Source: an uncultured Bacteroidales bacterium (GTDB taxonomy: Bacteria > Bacteroidota > Bacteroidia > Bacteroidales > WCHB1-69). From it: a stretch of 64,000 bases of DNA. The stretch covers positions 124,001-188,000 of the forward strand of contig OMYJ01000006.1 of the NCBI GenBank assembly GCA_900315245.1, given 5' to 3'. Below are positions 42,859 through 54,318 of the stretch, one piece after another (the stretch's first letter is position 1; every line of letters starts with the position of its first letter). The notes under the pieces were generated by a model that worked only from the letters and a program-made list of their open reading frames with translations, was not told where the DNA came from and searched no databases. A program made the position numbers and the translations under genes.

Positions 42859-44025
42859 ATGGAAAGAAGTAATATACCCCAGCGCATTATGATATTGACC
42901 GGAATAATCCTGGTCCTCTGTCTCTCAGCTTGTACACGCGAGCCCATAACGCCGCTGCCGTCGGGGCCGCAGCCCATTGAGTACACACCCGAGGTGCCGG
43001 AGCCCATCACCAACGACTTCACCCTGCTCAAGGCCTGCATCGGCAAGTCGCTGTCGGAGGCCGCCGCCTTGCTGACCGAACACGGTTTTGTTGCCGGAGA
43101 TGGCAACAAGTTCCTGAAAACGGAGAACGGTGTCACCAAAGAGGCGAAAATCTACTCCATGGGTAATGTCGCACTGACCCTCAAAGACAGTGATTTCGAT
43201 ATTTTGAAACCAGGTTTCGTGCAATGGATGAATGAGATACGGAACTCGGCATCATACACAAATTTAGTCCGAAAATCTTTCAGTCTCTGTACTGGATGGG
43301 GAAACGGAAACCAACACTTCGATAGTCCCGAAGCACTCATCAATGCTCTTGCACCCGTCCCCCTTGCCGATGGCCTAACCGCCGACTTCTATGGAAACGA
43401 CTTCTACGCTAACCGATACAGTTTGGTGCTGATGCCCGATCTCAACGGCGTTTACATGCAAATCACCAACCACCTTGCAGGACAGCCCTCCGACGACTTT
43501 ACCGAAAGTGACCTGCAACAATCTGATCTTCAGAAGCATATCCTGATTTCCAAAGTTGACTATCTGACCTTCCGTTATAAAGGATTCTATGCACTGAATG
43601 TCACCAACAAACTCAACACTGGCAACGAAATCCCATTTGTTTCGCAATATCAAGCGCCGGGCGATTTCGGATACATCAAGCTGTTCTACCGCAACACCGG
43701 CAATCTGTTGATGGACGGCACCATCATCTGGATGGGTTGTGGCGAGTTGAACTTCCCGAACAACTTCCGCGCCGGTTTGCCGATGGACGACGGACTCCCC
43801 TACCCTGGGCAAAGCCGCATTTCTTTCATCAACGATGGTGGGCACTACGAGACTGTCACCGACGAGAGGGATTTGCAGTATATCTGGCAAAGTGTCTCCA
43901 GACAGAAGGAGTTCCAGCATTATTATGGGAATTCATCCAAGAAGGTGGCCGTTTACCTATACACCCCGAGCGTTGGTGTCGGCGACCCCGCCGACGCATA
44001 CTACCTTGTATTCACGGAGCAATAG
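42859..44025 (+). CDS. Lipoprotein of unknown function
   Basis: A 388-residue protein from MERSNIPQR. A short basic N-terminus and hydrophobic stretch (IMILTGIILVLCLSAC) end in a lipobox with the lipidated cysteine at about 25. A Pro-rich spacer follows (TPLPSGPQPIEYTPEVPEPI). The mature part is globular and rich in aromatic and polar residues (FTLLKACIGKSLSEAAALLTEHGF, YFMNGYYALNV-like strands). No known domain is recognised. It is probably anchored at the outer membrane. The start was chosen by the promoter position. Confidence 0.8.
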   Translation: MERSNIPQRIMILTGIILVLCLSACTREPITPLPSGPQPIEYTPEVPEPITNDFTLLKACIGKSLSEAAALLTEHGFVAGDGNKFLKTENGVTKEAKIYSMGNVALTLKDSDFDILKPGFVQWMNEIRNSASYTNLVRKSFSLCTGWGNGNQHFDSPEALINALAPVPLADGLTADFYGNDFYANRYSLVLMPDLNGVYMQITNHLAGQPSDDFTESDLQQSDLQKHILISKVDYLTFRYKGFYALNVTNKLNTGNEIPFVSQYQAPGDFGYIKLFYRNTGNLLMDGTIIWMGCGELNFPNNFRAGLPMDDGLPYPGQSRISFINDGGHYETVTDERDLQYIWQSVSRQKEFQHYYGNSSKKVAVYLYTPSVGVGDPADAYYLVFTEQ

Positions 44026-44092
44026 AAGAAAAGAATTGGACGTGGATACGGAGAGGTACGCACATTTTTTAAGAATCAATTGTTAAAAATGC

Positions 44093-44100
44093 TACTTTTG
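44093..44100 (+). promoter_or_regulatory. Promoter -7 box of the helicase fusion gene
   Basis: TACTTTTG followed by CGCC, 32 bp before the ATG. Confidence 0.65.
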
Positions 44101-44131
44101 CGCCTTGAAATGATTTTGTGCGCAGAAGTCC

Positions 44132-47100
44132 ATGCCCAGCATTCAAGAATACCTGAACAGGATACGCAATTCTTTCTCGCCATCGGTGGAAAAGAACCAT
44201 GTCGTCGCTTTTATCGACACAGAAGTCTCCTCCGACGGCCGAAGAATTTGTGATTATGGGGCTTTCATCGAACCGGAAGAGAAACTCCACACAACCTCGA
44301 AAGACGAATTCGCGAAGTTCATCCGCGATGCCGAATACATCTGCGGGCACAACATCCTGCACCACGATCTCAAATTCCTTGCCGACATTCCCGGCCTCAA
44401 GCGCAAGAAGGCCATCGACACCTTGTACCTTTCCCCTCTCCTTTTCCCGCGCCGACCTTATCACAGACTTGTGAAAGACGAGAAATTGCAGGTGGAGGAG
44501 ATGAACAACCCGCTCAATGACAGTCTGAAAGCACGCGACCTTTTCTACGATGAAATCTCCACATTCAACAACCTGTCCAAAGAATTGCAGTCTATCTATT
44601 ACAATCTTTTGCACAAACGAGAGGAATTCGAGGGATTTTTCGACTATATCGGTTTCGAGGATGCATCAAACGACTTGGCTGAATTGATTCAGACGCAATT
44701 CAAAGGGTTGATCTGCGACCATGCGGACATCTTGCATCATATCACAGAACACCCGACAGAGTTGGCATACGCACTCGCCCTCATCCACTGCGGCGACACC
44801 TTCTCCGTCACGCCGCCGTGGGTGCTTCACCAGTTCCCGGTCGTCGAGCACATCTTGAAAGTGCTTTGTAACACCCCGTGTCACCAACCGTGTTCCTACT
44901 GTGACGAACGTTTGGACATCCACAAAAACCTGCAATCCGTCTTTGGGTACAAAGAGTTCCGAACCTTTGACGGCGAGCCGATGCAGGAGAAAGCGGTACA
45001 GGCGGCGGTGGACGGTAAATCGCTGCTCACCATCTTCCCTACCGGCGGCGGCAAGTCGCTGACCTTCCAACTTCCGGCCATCATGGCGGGACGGAACGAA
45101 CACGGCCTCACCGTGGTCATCTCGCCGCTCCAGTCGCTGATGAAGGACCAGGTCGATAATCTTGCGGACAAAGGGATCACCGAAGCGGTCACCATCAACG
45201 GGCTTCTGGACCCTATCTCGCGCACGAACGCTTTCGAAAGAGTCGCCGACGGCAGTGCATCCTTACTCTATATCGCACCGGAAATGCTTCGTTCCAAAAC
45301 CCTTGAGAAATTGCTCCTCACTCGCAATGTGGTTCGTTTTGTCATCGACGAGGCACACTGCTTCTCCGCATGGGGCCACGATTTCCGCGTCGATTACCTC
45401 TACATCGGCGACTTCATCCGAAAATTGCAGGAAGCGAAGGGCAGCCACATGACCATTCCGGTTTCCTGCTTCACCGCCACCGCCAAACAGAAGGTCATTT
45501 CCGACATCCGCGACTATTTCCAACGGAAGTTGGGATTGGAGCTCGAACTGTTTGCCTCCACAGCTGCGAGAACCAACCTGCACTACTCCGTCATCCATGC
45601 TGAAACGGAAGAGGACAAATACGACCATCTGCGCAACCTGCTGACTGCTAACGATTCCCCGACCATCATCTACGTTTCCCGAACACGAAAGACGAGAGAA
45701 ATTGCCGAAAAGCTGACCAGCGACGGTTTTCCCGCCTTGCCCTTCAACGGTAAAATGGATCCCAACGACAAAATCGCCAACCAAAACGCCTTCATGGACA
45801 ACCACGTACGAGCAATTGTGGCGACATCCGCGTTCGGCATGGGTGTAGATAAGAAGGACGTGGGTATGGTGATCCACTACGACATTTCCGACTCGTTAGA
45901 GAATTACGTACAGGAGGCCGGACGCGCTGGGCGAGACCCACAACTCAACGCCCAATGCTATATTTTGTTCAGCGACCACGACTTAGACAAACACTTCATC
46001 CTCCTAAACCAGACAAAGCTGAGTATCAGCGAAATACAGCAGGTCTGGAAAGCCATCAAAGACCTCACACGGCAGCGGAAGTCGGTGAGTTGCTCCGCTT
46101 TGGAGATTGCGCGACAGGCGGGTTGGAACGACGAGGTGGCAGACATCGAAACCCGCGTGCGCACTGCAGTTGCAGCGTTAGAGGAGGCCGGCTACGTCAG
46201 TCGCGGCAACAATGTGCCTCGCGTTTTTGCCACGGGCATCATGGTCAAAAACATGGAGGAAGCCCGACAGCGCATCGAACACTCTTCGCTATTCTCACTT
46301 GATGAGCAGGCCCAAGCTATCCGCATCATCAAATCCCTGATTTCCAACAAATACAAGGCGAATGCGGGCTCAGTGGAAGCCGAATCCCGCGTGGATTATC
46401 TGGCAGATATGTTGGGCATGACCAAAGCTGAGGTTATCCAAGCAGTGAGTTTGATGCGCCAAGAAGGAATCCTGGCTGACTCCCGCGATATGACTGCGCT
46501 GATTCACAAAACCGACAACGAAAAAAAATCCCTCAAACGGTTTGAGTCATTCGCCAAACTTGAACAGTTCCTATGGGAAAAGGTCATTCAACGAAACAAT
46601 GAAATCGAGAATTCTTACAAAGAACTAAACGAACGTGCCTTAAAGGACGGTATTCAAGATTCGACCATACGTAACATCCGTACCATCCTCTATTTTCTGA
46701 GTATCAAATCTTACATCAAGAAAAAAGAGAATATCGAAAAAGGGTTGGTCAGTTTTTCATTAAACAAGGATATTGATACTATTTCGAGGAAAAACGGCCT
46801 TCGTATCGACCTTTGCAGGTTCATTATCGAAAAACTTTACACTTTGCCGACCACGGAATCCGAAAACACCTCCAATGAGTTCAGACTTGTGCAATTCTCA
46901 GTGACAGAGATTCAAAAGCAGTTTGCCGGACAAATCAGGATAAATGTTTCTAATAAACCGTGTACCATCAGCGATGTGGAGGAAGCGCTGCTCTATCTCA
47001 GCAAAATAGGGGCACTCAAATTGGAAGGCGGGTTCTTGGTGATATACAACGCCATGCAGATTCATCGCCTGACCGACATGAAATACAAATACAAAAAAGA

Positions 47101-48982
47101 GGATTACCGGCTGTTGGACGAGTTTTACAAACAAAAAATCAGGCAGATACACATCGTAGGGGAATATGCCAACCTCATGGTCAAGGACTACGGCGCAGCA
47201 TTGCAGTTTGTGCAGGACTATTTCCTGTTAGACCACAAGAAATTTGTCAGCCAATATTTTAAGGGTGACAGGGCGAAGGAAATCGAGAAGAACATCACGA
47301 TGGAGAAATACCGGCAGCTGTTTGGCGAACTCTCTGAAAGACAGCGGGAAATCATCCAAGACAAACAGTCGAAGTGCATTGTTGTGGCGGCTGGACCGGG
47401 GAGCGGCAAGACGAGGGTTCTCGTACACAAATTGGCTTCGTTGCTCCTAATGGAAGACGTGAAACATGAACAGTTGCTGATGCTGACCTTCTCCCGTGCC
47501 GCAGCCATCGAGTTCAAACAACGGTTAATCAAGCTGATTGGAGGCGCCGCACATTTCGTGGACATCAAGACTTTCCACTCTTTCAGTTTCGACCTGATTG
47601 GGAAAACCGGGAATCTGGAAGAGGCCGACCAAGTGGTTCGAATGGCCGCCGAAATGGTGGAGAACGGTGAGGTAGAGCCCACCAAAATCGGGAAAACCGT
47701 GTTGGTGATTGACGAGGCGCAGGACATGGACGCCGACGAATACGCGCTCGTAAGCGCGCTGATGCGACAAAACGAGGAGATGCGCGTGATTGCTGTCGGT
47801 GACGACGACCAGAACATCTACCAGTTTCGCGGTTCCGATTCCAAATACATGCAGTCTTTCATATCTGATTTCCAAGCTATTAAGTATGAGATGACCGAAA
47901 ACTACCGCAGCTGCCGGGACATTGTCCAGTTTTCCGACCGTTTCATCCGTCGTTTAGACAACCGCATGAAAAAACAGGGTTGCACGGCGATAAGTCAGGA
48001 GGACGGGCGAGTTTTTCTGACCAAGCACAACAGCGGCAACCTATACACACCCATCATCAATCAGCTGAAACACAATGGGATAGAGGGAACAGTTTGCGTA
48101 ATGACTAACACCAACGACGAGGCTGTGCAAATGGCGGGACTTTTGCTCAAGGAGGGATTCCGCACCAAAGTGATTCAGTCGGGAGGAACGTTTCGGTTAG
48201 CAGACTTGGCTGAAATCCGCTATTTCATGAAGCAGATTGATAAACGGACCTCCACACCCATTATTTCGGATGTCGCATGGGGAGAGGCGAAAGAGAAAAC
48301 ACTCCTCACCTACACGCAAAGTAACCTTCAGGAATATTTGCAGAGCTTTTTCCATGCTTTCGAAAGCACCAACAAAGTGAAATACCGTAGCGATTTAGGG
48401 GATTTCGTATTCGAGTCCAATATCGAAGACTTCTGCTTCGCCGACAAGAAAACGGTATTGGTTTCCACCATCCATAAGACCAAAGGCCGCGAGTTTGACA
48501 CGGTATATATGATGCTGGCGCGGAACGAGGATGAGACAGCGGAGAACATCCGCAAACTGTATGTGGGCATGACCCGCGCACGAAAATCACTATACATCCA
48601 CACCTGCACCGCCATTTTCGACGGAATCCAACATAAAGACATAGAATACGAGGAAGACCACACATCATACAGTGTATCCAACGATATCTCCCTGCAATTG
48701 ACCCATAGGGATGTCTATCTGGACTTTTTCAAAGACAAGAAGGAAATGATTCTCTCGTTGCGGAGCGGACAGCCATTATGGTTCAAGGACAACGGTTTCT
48801 ATTCGGCGGCGGGCGACTGCGTGGCAGTGCTGTCCGCAAAAAAGCGCAACGAACTGCAGGAGTTCCATCGGCAAGGATTCTCAGTCTATGCAGCGGAGGT
48901 GGCCTTCATCGCAGCCTGGCGCGGCGAGAACGACACCGAGGAGTCGGCGGTGATGCTGCCGAAGATACATCTGCGGCGGTGA
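44132..48982 (+). CDS. Exonuclease-RecQ-UvrD triple-fusion DNA helicase
   Basis: A 1616-residue protein. About 18-160 is a DEDD-type 3'-5' exonuclease-like domain: FIDTEVSSDG (D28-T-E) and GHNILHHDLKFL, with NDSLKARDLF at the third motif, where the usual His is Asn. About 275-640 is a RecQ-type superfamily-2 helicase: FPTGGGKS near 303, VIDEAHCFSAWGHDF near 402, and QEAGRAGRD. A winged-helix-like linker follows. About 1075-1520 is a UvrD/Rep-type superfamily-1 helicase: AAGPGSGKTR near 1086, VIDEAQDMDADE near 1190, GDDDQNIYQFRG, TENYRSCRDIVQFSDRF and HKTKGREFDTVYMM. RecQ unwinds 3'-5' with strand annealing and branch functions; UvrD clears protein-DNA and recombination intermediates. One chain may process stalled forks or invading DNA. 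The gene is monocistronic with its own promoter. The domain order is certain; the physiological role is not. Confidence 0.9.
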   Translation: MPSIQEYLNRIRNSFSPSVEKNHVVAFIDTEVSSDGRRICDYGAFIEPEEKLHTTSKDEFAKFIRDAEYICGHNILHHDLKFLADIPGLKRKKAIDTLYLSPLLFPRRPYHRLVKDEKLQVEEMNNPLNDSLKARDLFYDEISTFNNLSKELQSIYYNLLHKREEFEGFFDYIGFEDASNDLAELIQTQFKGLICDHADILHHITEHPTELAYALALIHCGDTFSVTPPWVLHQFPVVEHILKVLCNTPCHQPCSYCDERLDIHKNLQSVFGYKEFRTFDGEPMQEKAVQAAVDGKSLLTIFPTGGGKSLTFQLPAIMAGRNEHGLTVVISPLQSLMKDQVDNLADKGITEAVTINGLLDPISRTNAFERVADGSASLLYIAPEMLRSKTLEKLLLTRNVVRFVIDEAHCFSAWGHDFRVDYLYIGDFIRKLQEAKGSHMTIPVSCFTATAKQKVISDIRDYFQRKLGLELELFASTAARTNLHYSVIHAETEEDKYDHLRNLLTANDSPTIIYVSRTRKTREIAEKLTSDGFPALPFNGKMDPNDKIANQNAFMDNHVRAIVATSAFGMGVDKKDVGMVIHYDISDSLENYVQEAGRAGRDPQLNAQCYILFSDHDLDKHFILLNQTKLSISEIQQVWKAIKDLTRQRKSVSCSALEIARQAGWNDEVADIETRVRTAVAALEEAGYVSRGNNVPRVFATGIMVKNMEEARQRIEHSSLFSLDEQAQAIRIIKSLISNKYKANAGSVEAESRVDYLADMLGMTKAEVIQAVSLMRQEGILADSRDMTALIHKTDNEKKSLKRFESFAKLEQFLWEKVIQRNNEIENSYKELNERALKDGIQDSTIRNIRTILYFLSIKSYIKKKENIEKGLVSFSLNKDIDTISRKNGLRIDLCRFIIEKLYTLPTTESENTSNEFRLVQFSVTEIQKQFAGQIRINVSNKPCTISDVEEALLYLSKIGALKLEGGFLVIYNAMQIHRLTDMKYKYKKEDYRLLDEFYKQKIRQIHIVGEYANLMVKDYGAALQFVQDYFLLDHKKFVSQYFKGDRAKEIEKNITMEKYRQLFGELSERQREIIQDKQSKCIVVAAGPGSGKTRVLVHKLASLLLMEDVKHEQLLMLTFSRAAAIEFKQRLIKLIGGAAHFVDIKTFHSFSFDLIGKTGNLEEADQVVRMAAEMVENGEVEPTKIGKTVLVIDEAQDMDADEYALVSALMRQNEEMRVIAVGDDDQNIYQFRGSDSKYMQSFISDFQAIKYEMTENYRSCRDIVQFSDRFIRRLDNRMKKQGCTAISQEDGRVFLTKHNSGNLYTPIINQLKHNGIEGTVCVMTNTNDEAVQMAGLLLKEGFRTKVIQSGGTFRLADLAEIRYFMKQIDKRTSTPIISDVAWGEAKEKTLLTYTQSNLQEYLQSFFHAFESTNKVKYRSDLGDFVFESNIEDFCFADKKTVLVSTIHKTKGREFDTVYMMLARNEDETAENIRKLYVGMTRARKSLYIHTCTAIFDGIQHKDIEYEEDHTSYSVSNDISLQLTHRDVYLDFFKDKKEMILSLRSGQPLWFKDNGFYSAAGDCVAVLSAKKRNELQEFHRQGFSVYAAEVAFIAAWRGENDTEESAVMLPKIHLRR

Positions 48983-49064
48983 ACACTTTTCCTCGTATCG
49001 CGCGGATCGGCGCGGATTCTACTTCGTAATATTGTATTCTGTGGCCAACTGCTAACAAAAAAAG

Positions 49065-49072
49065 TATCTTTG
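49065..49072 (+). promoter_or_regulatory. Promoter -7 box of the HD-DUF1905 gene
   Basis: TATCTTTG followed by CCGC, 21 bp before the ATG. Confidence 0.65.
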
Positions 49073-49092
49073 CCGCATCAAATTTCCTCAAA

Positions 49093-50016
49093 ATGGACAG
49101 CATACCTTACAAAAACGAATATCCTGTCACCCCTGAAATCCGCGACTACATTGAGGCGCACATCATCCCGCTGTACGACGGGTTCGACAAGGCGCACCAA
49201 CGCGATCATGTGCGGATGGTGATTTCGCAGAGCATGGACTTGGCGGCGCAGATGGAGGTGGATGCGGACATGGTCTATGTTATCGCCGCCTACCACGACA
49301 TCGGGTTGTGCGAGGGACGGGAGCGCCACCATGAAGTGTCGGCACGGATGCTGCTCGCCGACAACGAATTACGGAAATGGTTCTCGGAAAGCCAGTTGCA
49401 AACGATGGCGGAGGCCGTGGAGGACCACCGAGCCTCCTCCGACCACGCACCGCGCAGTCTCTACGGGCGCATCGTGGCCGAAGCCGACCGCTTCATCGAC
49501 CCCGACACCATCATCCGCCGCACCGTGCAATACGGCATGGAACACTACCCCGAATTGGACAAGGAAGGACATTATGGACGGATGGTGCAGCACCTGCGCG
49601 AGAAGTACGGTCGCGGCGGCTACCTGCACCTCTGGTTTGACCACTCCCCCAACGCCGAACGCTTGGAGGCCCTGCGCAAAACCATCGATGACGAGGCCGC
49701 ACTGAGACGGAAGTTTGAGGAATCTTACGGACAGGAGCGGGCGGCCCGACGAATGGAATTCGACGCGGTGATCATCCAAAACGAGAACATGGATGCCGCC
49801 TACGTGGAGGTCCCCTTCGACATCAAAGCCCTGTACGGCAAAGGCCGCCTTTCCGTCCACGCCACCTTCGACGGTGTGCCCTACGATGGTCAGATCGTCA
49901 AGATGGGGACGCCCTGCTTCATCATCGGCGTCCGCAAAGACATACGCAAGCAAATCGGGAAGAGTTTCGGCGACGAGGTGCACGTCACGTTTGAGGAATC
50001 GTCGAAGAGATGTTAG
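49093..50016 (+). CDS. HD-domain phosphohydrolase fused to DUF1905
   Basis: A 307-residue protein. Residues ~1-160 are an HD hydrolase domain: H in QRDHVRMVI, the HD pair in [12 protein letters not shown], the second His in [12 protein letters not shown], and [10 protein letters not shown] with AEADRFIDP later. These are the ligands of a metal-dependent phosphohydrolase. A helical bridge follows. Residues ~220-305 match DUF1905 ([52 protein letters not shown], then [27 protein letters not shown]), a small beta-barrel usually found alone or with YdeI-type domains. The substrate is unknown. The gene stands alone behind its promoter. Confidence 0.85.
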   Translation: MDSIPYKNEYPVTPEIRDYIEAHIIPLYDGFDKAHQRDHVRMVISQSMDLAAQMEVDADMVYVIAAYHDIGLCEGRERHHEVSARMLLADNELRKWFSESQLQTMAEAVEDHRASSDHAPRSLYGRIVAEADRFIDPDTIIRRTVQYGMEHYPELDKEGHYGRMVQHLREKYGRGGYLHLWFDHSPNAERLEALRKTIDDEAALRRKFEESYGQERAARRMEFDAVIIQNENMDAAYVEVPFDIKALYGKGRLSVHATFDGVPYDGQIVKMGTPCFIIGVRKDIRKQIGKSFGDEVHVTFEESSKRC

Positions 50017-50125
50017 CGCACGACATAATTTTGGGATTTCGTGCATGCTGCACGGAACTAAAAAGTTATGGCATCATTAGTATTCCTCTTAAAATCAAAC
50101 TTACGAAACTGAATAAGTTTTTTTG

Positions 50126-50133
50126 TACTTTTG
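50126..50133 (+). promoter_or_regulatory. Promoter -7 box of the 50189 gene
   Basis: TACTTTTG followed by CCG, about 56 bp before the ATG. Confidence 0.6.
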
Positions 50134-50188
50134 CCGTCAGAATGATATAAACAATGAGCTTTGTTTGCTTTGATACTAATTCAAAAAA

Positions 50189-50875
50189 ATGAAAAAAATT
50201 TTATCAACAATTTTGCTTGTGGCTTTGTCCGTTATCAGCTTCGCACAAGACATCATTGTCACTAATGATGCGAGAAAAATTGAAGCCAAAATTTTGGAAG
50301 TTTCTGGAACAGAAGTTAAATATAAGGAAACTGACAATCCTGAAGGACCAACATTCATTATTTCCACTAATGATATCAATTCCATCATTTATGCAAACGG
50401 AAAAGTTTCTCTTTTTCAGCAATCATCCACAGAAGAAAAGGATCAAAACAATATAGCGTCTGAGCCAAGTTACTTGACACGTTTAGGAGACAATTACACA
50501 TATAAAGGATATGTGATGAAAGGTGATGCTTATGCCAATTTTCTAAGAAACAACTGTCTGAAAGCTTATCAAATTTATCACAAAGGTTATGTCATAACAT
50601 ACGCAGGTGTATTATTCCTTTCTGTTGGTGTCGGACTTGAGGTTGGAACATTATTAGGCGGTGCTATAAATGGAGGCTATTTCAATAAGCCCTTAATATA
50701 TTGCGGTTTAGGTTGCGTAGCAGCAAGTGTTCCTTTATTGATTATCGGGTTTGACAAAATGCATAGTAGCGTTGATGTTTTTAATCAAGAATGTTCGCTA
50801 ACTGCTAATCGCACACAAAGTTTCTGGAGCCTAAATGCTAATCAATATGGTTTTGGATTTGCATATAATTTCTAA
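50189..50875 (+). CDS. Envelope protein with a signal peptide and two membrane helices, unknown function
   Basis: A 228-residue protein. A signal peptide MKKILSTILLVALSVISFAQ is followed by a ~60-residue beta-rich segment (DIIVTNDARKIEAKILEVSGTEVKYKETDNPEGPTFIISTNDINSIIYANG). This segment is common at the N-terminus of Bacteroidota secreted proteins with conserved TKDG-type strands. Two membrane segments follow (VITYAGVLFLSVGVGLEVGTLLG and PLIYCGLGCVAASVPLLIIGF). No named domain is recognised. The gene is visibly AT-rich against its neighbours. The next small gene overlaps its 3' end by 41 bp in another frame. Confidence 0.75.
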   Translation: MKKILSTILLVALSVISFAQDIIVTNDARKIEAKILEVSGTEVKYKETDNPEGPTFIISTNDINSIIYANGKVSLFQQSSTEEKDQNNIASEPSYLTRLGDNYTYKGYVMKGDAYANFLRNNCLKAYQIYHKGYVITYAGVLFLSVGVGLEVGTLLGGAINGGYFNKPLIYCGLGCVAASVPLLIIGFDKMHSSVDVFNQECSLTANRTQSFWSLNANQYGFGFAYNF

Positions 50876-51116
50876 AAAATCTTTAGCGTGGATAATACTC
50901 ATACTTGCATTGGCCGGATGTTCACCCCAGCCAAACTCACTGGACCGCAAAAGACACGTGGTTTACCAAACAGGCTGGTTCCCTTACCCGCCAGATCGAT
51001 GCCCAAAACATATCTACTTCGACACTCCAGACGAGGATTTTGTCGTGGTAAAATCCGATGCTAAATTCAACGTGACAAAGAATGGCGACGCTTACGGTTT
51101 GAGGCCGTTGTTTTGA
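50835..51116 (+). CDS. Small lipoprotein, unknown function
   Basis: A 93-residue reading frame. A hydrophobic helix (SLAWIILILALAGC) ends in a lipobox, with the Cys at about 29, and a short polar mature part (SPQPNSLDRKRHVVYQTGWFPYPPDRCPKHIYFDTPDEDFVVV...). The start overlaps the preceding gene; the first ATG at 50835 or the second Met at codon 5 both keep the signal sequence. The composition of the mature part looks like real protein, but there is no recognised family. Confidence 0.6.
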   Translation: MLINMVLDLHIISKKSLAWIILILALAGCSPQPNSLDRKRHVVYQTGWFPYPPDRCPKHIYFDTPDEDFVVVKSDAKFNVTKNGDAYGLRPLF

Positions 51117-51178
51117 AGCGACATACACATTTCTTCACAGACTCTCCGACCCGCAGGGCCAGAAGAACTCGAAACCGC

Positions 51179-51216
51179 GACCAACCGCGTCAGCGGTTGC
51201 ATGTCTGTAGCCGGAT
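51179..51216. repeat. Dispersed repeat related to 41801-41838
   Basis: Contains the perfect hairpin AACCGC-GTCA-GCGGTT followed by GCATGTCTGTAGCC. It lies in the gap before gyrB. The open frame that crosses it reads as low-quality basic sequence. Confidence 0.55.
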
Positions 51217-51292
51217 GCGGGCGATGTTCCCATTATTTCGAGAGAAGGTCCGGAAACCGCAAATTTTCCGCCCAACCTACCGAAATTTTTCG

Positions 51293-51300
51293 TATATTTG
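51293..51300 (+). promoter_or_regulatory. Promoter -7 box of gyrB
   Basis: TATATTTG followed by CAGG, 33 bp before the gyrB ATG. Confidence 0.65.
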
Positions 51301-51312
51301 CAGGTTTTTTGA

Positions 51313-53301
<1,989 letters not shown>

Positions 53302-53302
53302 T

Positions 53303-53431
53303 CTAATGCTGAATTATGAATGCTGAATGCTGAATAATAAACGTAAAAAATATACTAAAAATAATTCCTTGAGCAGTCCCGGCAGGGACAAGAGCTTGGT
53401 AGAACAACGTTTCATACGAGATTGAACCATC
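53303..53431. repeat. Low-complexity gap with a small hairpin
   Basis: TGCTGAATTATGAATGCTGAATGCTGAAT is made of TGCTGAA units. It is followed by the palindrome GTCCC-GGCA-GGGAC (53376-53389) and AAGAGCTTGGTAGAAC. I recognise no gene or promoter box here. Confidence 0.5.
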
Positions 53432-54187
53432 ATGGAAGAACCCGAAACAATCATCAACAACGAACCCGAAGTCATCGCGACAGAAAACGAACAACCCACG
53501 CCGGAAACGACCATCCCAGCGGATGTCATCTCCTTCAAACACGTGAACATCGCCCATAAAAAACTGCGGGTGCTGACCGACATCAGCTTCTCCATCAAAC
53601 AGGGCGAATTCGTATATCTGATTGGCAAGACCGGTTCTGGCAAGTCCTCCATCCTCAAAACCCTCATCGGAGAACTCAAACCCGAAGGTGAAGAGGCCAT
53701 GATGATCGGCTACGACCTGCTGAAACTGAAAACGAAGCAGATACCCGAAATGCGCAAGAAAATCGGCATGGTGTTCCAAGACTACCAGCTGTTGCAAGAC
53801 CGCACCATCATCGAGAACCTGATGTTCGTGCTGCGCGCCACCCGTTGGAAAGACAAAAACGCGATGCTCAACCGCTGCGAGGAGGTTCTCGCATTGGTCG
53901 GGTTAGAGACCAAGGACTTCAAACTGCCGTCACAGCTCTCCGGCGGCGAGCAACAGCGTGTCTGCATCGCCCGCGCCCTGCTCAACAGCCCTGACTTGAT
54001 CCTCGCCGACGAACCCACCGGCAACCTTGATCCCATTACCGCTGAGGAGATTTTCCAAGTTTTCCACCATATTAACCAAACTGGCACCACCGTGTTCATG
54101 GCCACGCACAATTTCCAGATGATCGACAAGTTCCCGTCCCGCGCCATCTGCGTGGAAGAAGGGAAATTGATTGATTCGCTTGTCTAG
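53432..54187 (+). CDS. ftsE: Cell-division ATP-binding protein FtsE
   Basis: A 251-residue ABC ATPase. It has Walker [12 protein letters not shown] near 69, the Q-loop FQDYQLL, signature [16 protein letters not shown] and Walker [14 protein letters not shown], then the H-loop ATHNFQMID. The GNLDP signature and [16 protein letters not shown] fit FtsE/LolD-type. A ~35-residue acidic N-terminal extension ([21 protein letters not shown]) is added. FtsE with FtsX activates septal peptidoglycan hydrolases at the division site. No ftsX is adjacent, as is common in Bacteroidota. Confidence 0.88.
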   Translation: MEEPETIINNEPEVIATENEQPTPETTIPADVISFKHVNIAHKKLRVLTDISFSIKQGEFVYLIGKTGSGKSSILKTLIGELKPEGEEAMMIGYDLLKLKTKQIPEMRKKIGMVFQDYQLLQDRTIIENLMFVLRATRWKDKNAMLNRCEEVLALVGLETKDFKLPSQLSGGEQQRVCIARALLNSPDLILADEPTGNLDPITAEEIFQVFHHINQTGTTVFMATHNFQMIDKFPSRAICVEEGKLIDSLV

Positions 54188-54189
54188 AA

Positions 54190-54300
54190 TGGTTATTGGT
54201 TATAGGTTATTGGTTATTGAAGGTTAATGGTTAATGGTTAGGGGTTAAAAATCCACAGTCTAAGTCTAAGTCTAAGTTTAAGTCTTTTAAGATTCAATAG
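54190..54300. repeat. Intergenic tract of GGTTATTGGTTATTGAAG and TAAGTCTAAGTCTAAG units
   Basis: Same family as the tract at 14018. It ends with a run of GTCTAA-type hexamers. No clear -7 box precedes the glycosyltransferase gene. Confidence 0.6.
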
Positions 54301-54318
54301 CTACAGCTATCTCTAAAA

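Noticed and set aside
50017..50060. Terminator after the HD-DUF1905 gene
   Set aside because: There is a CGTGCA-TGCACG palindrome but no T-run on either strand.
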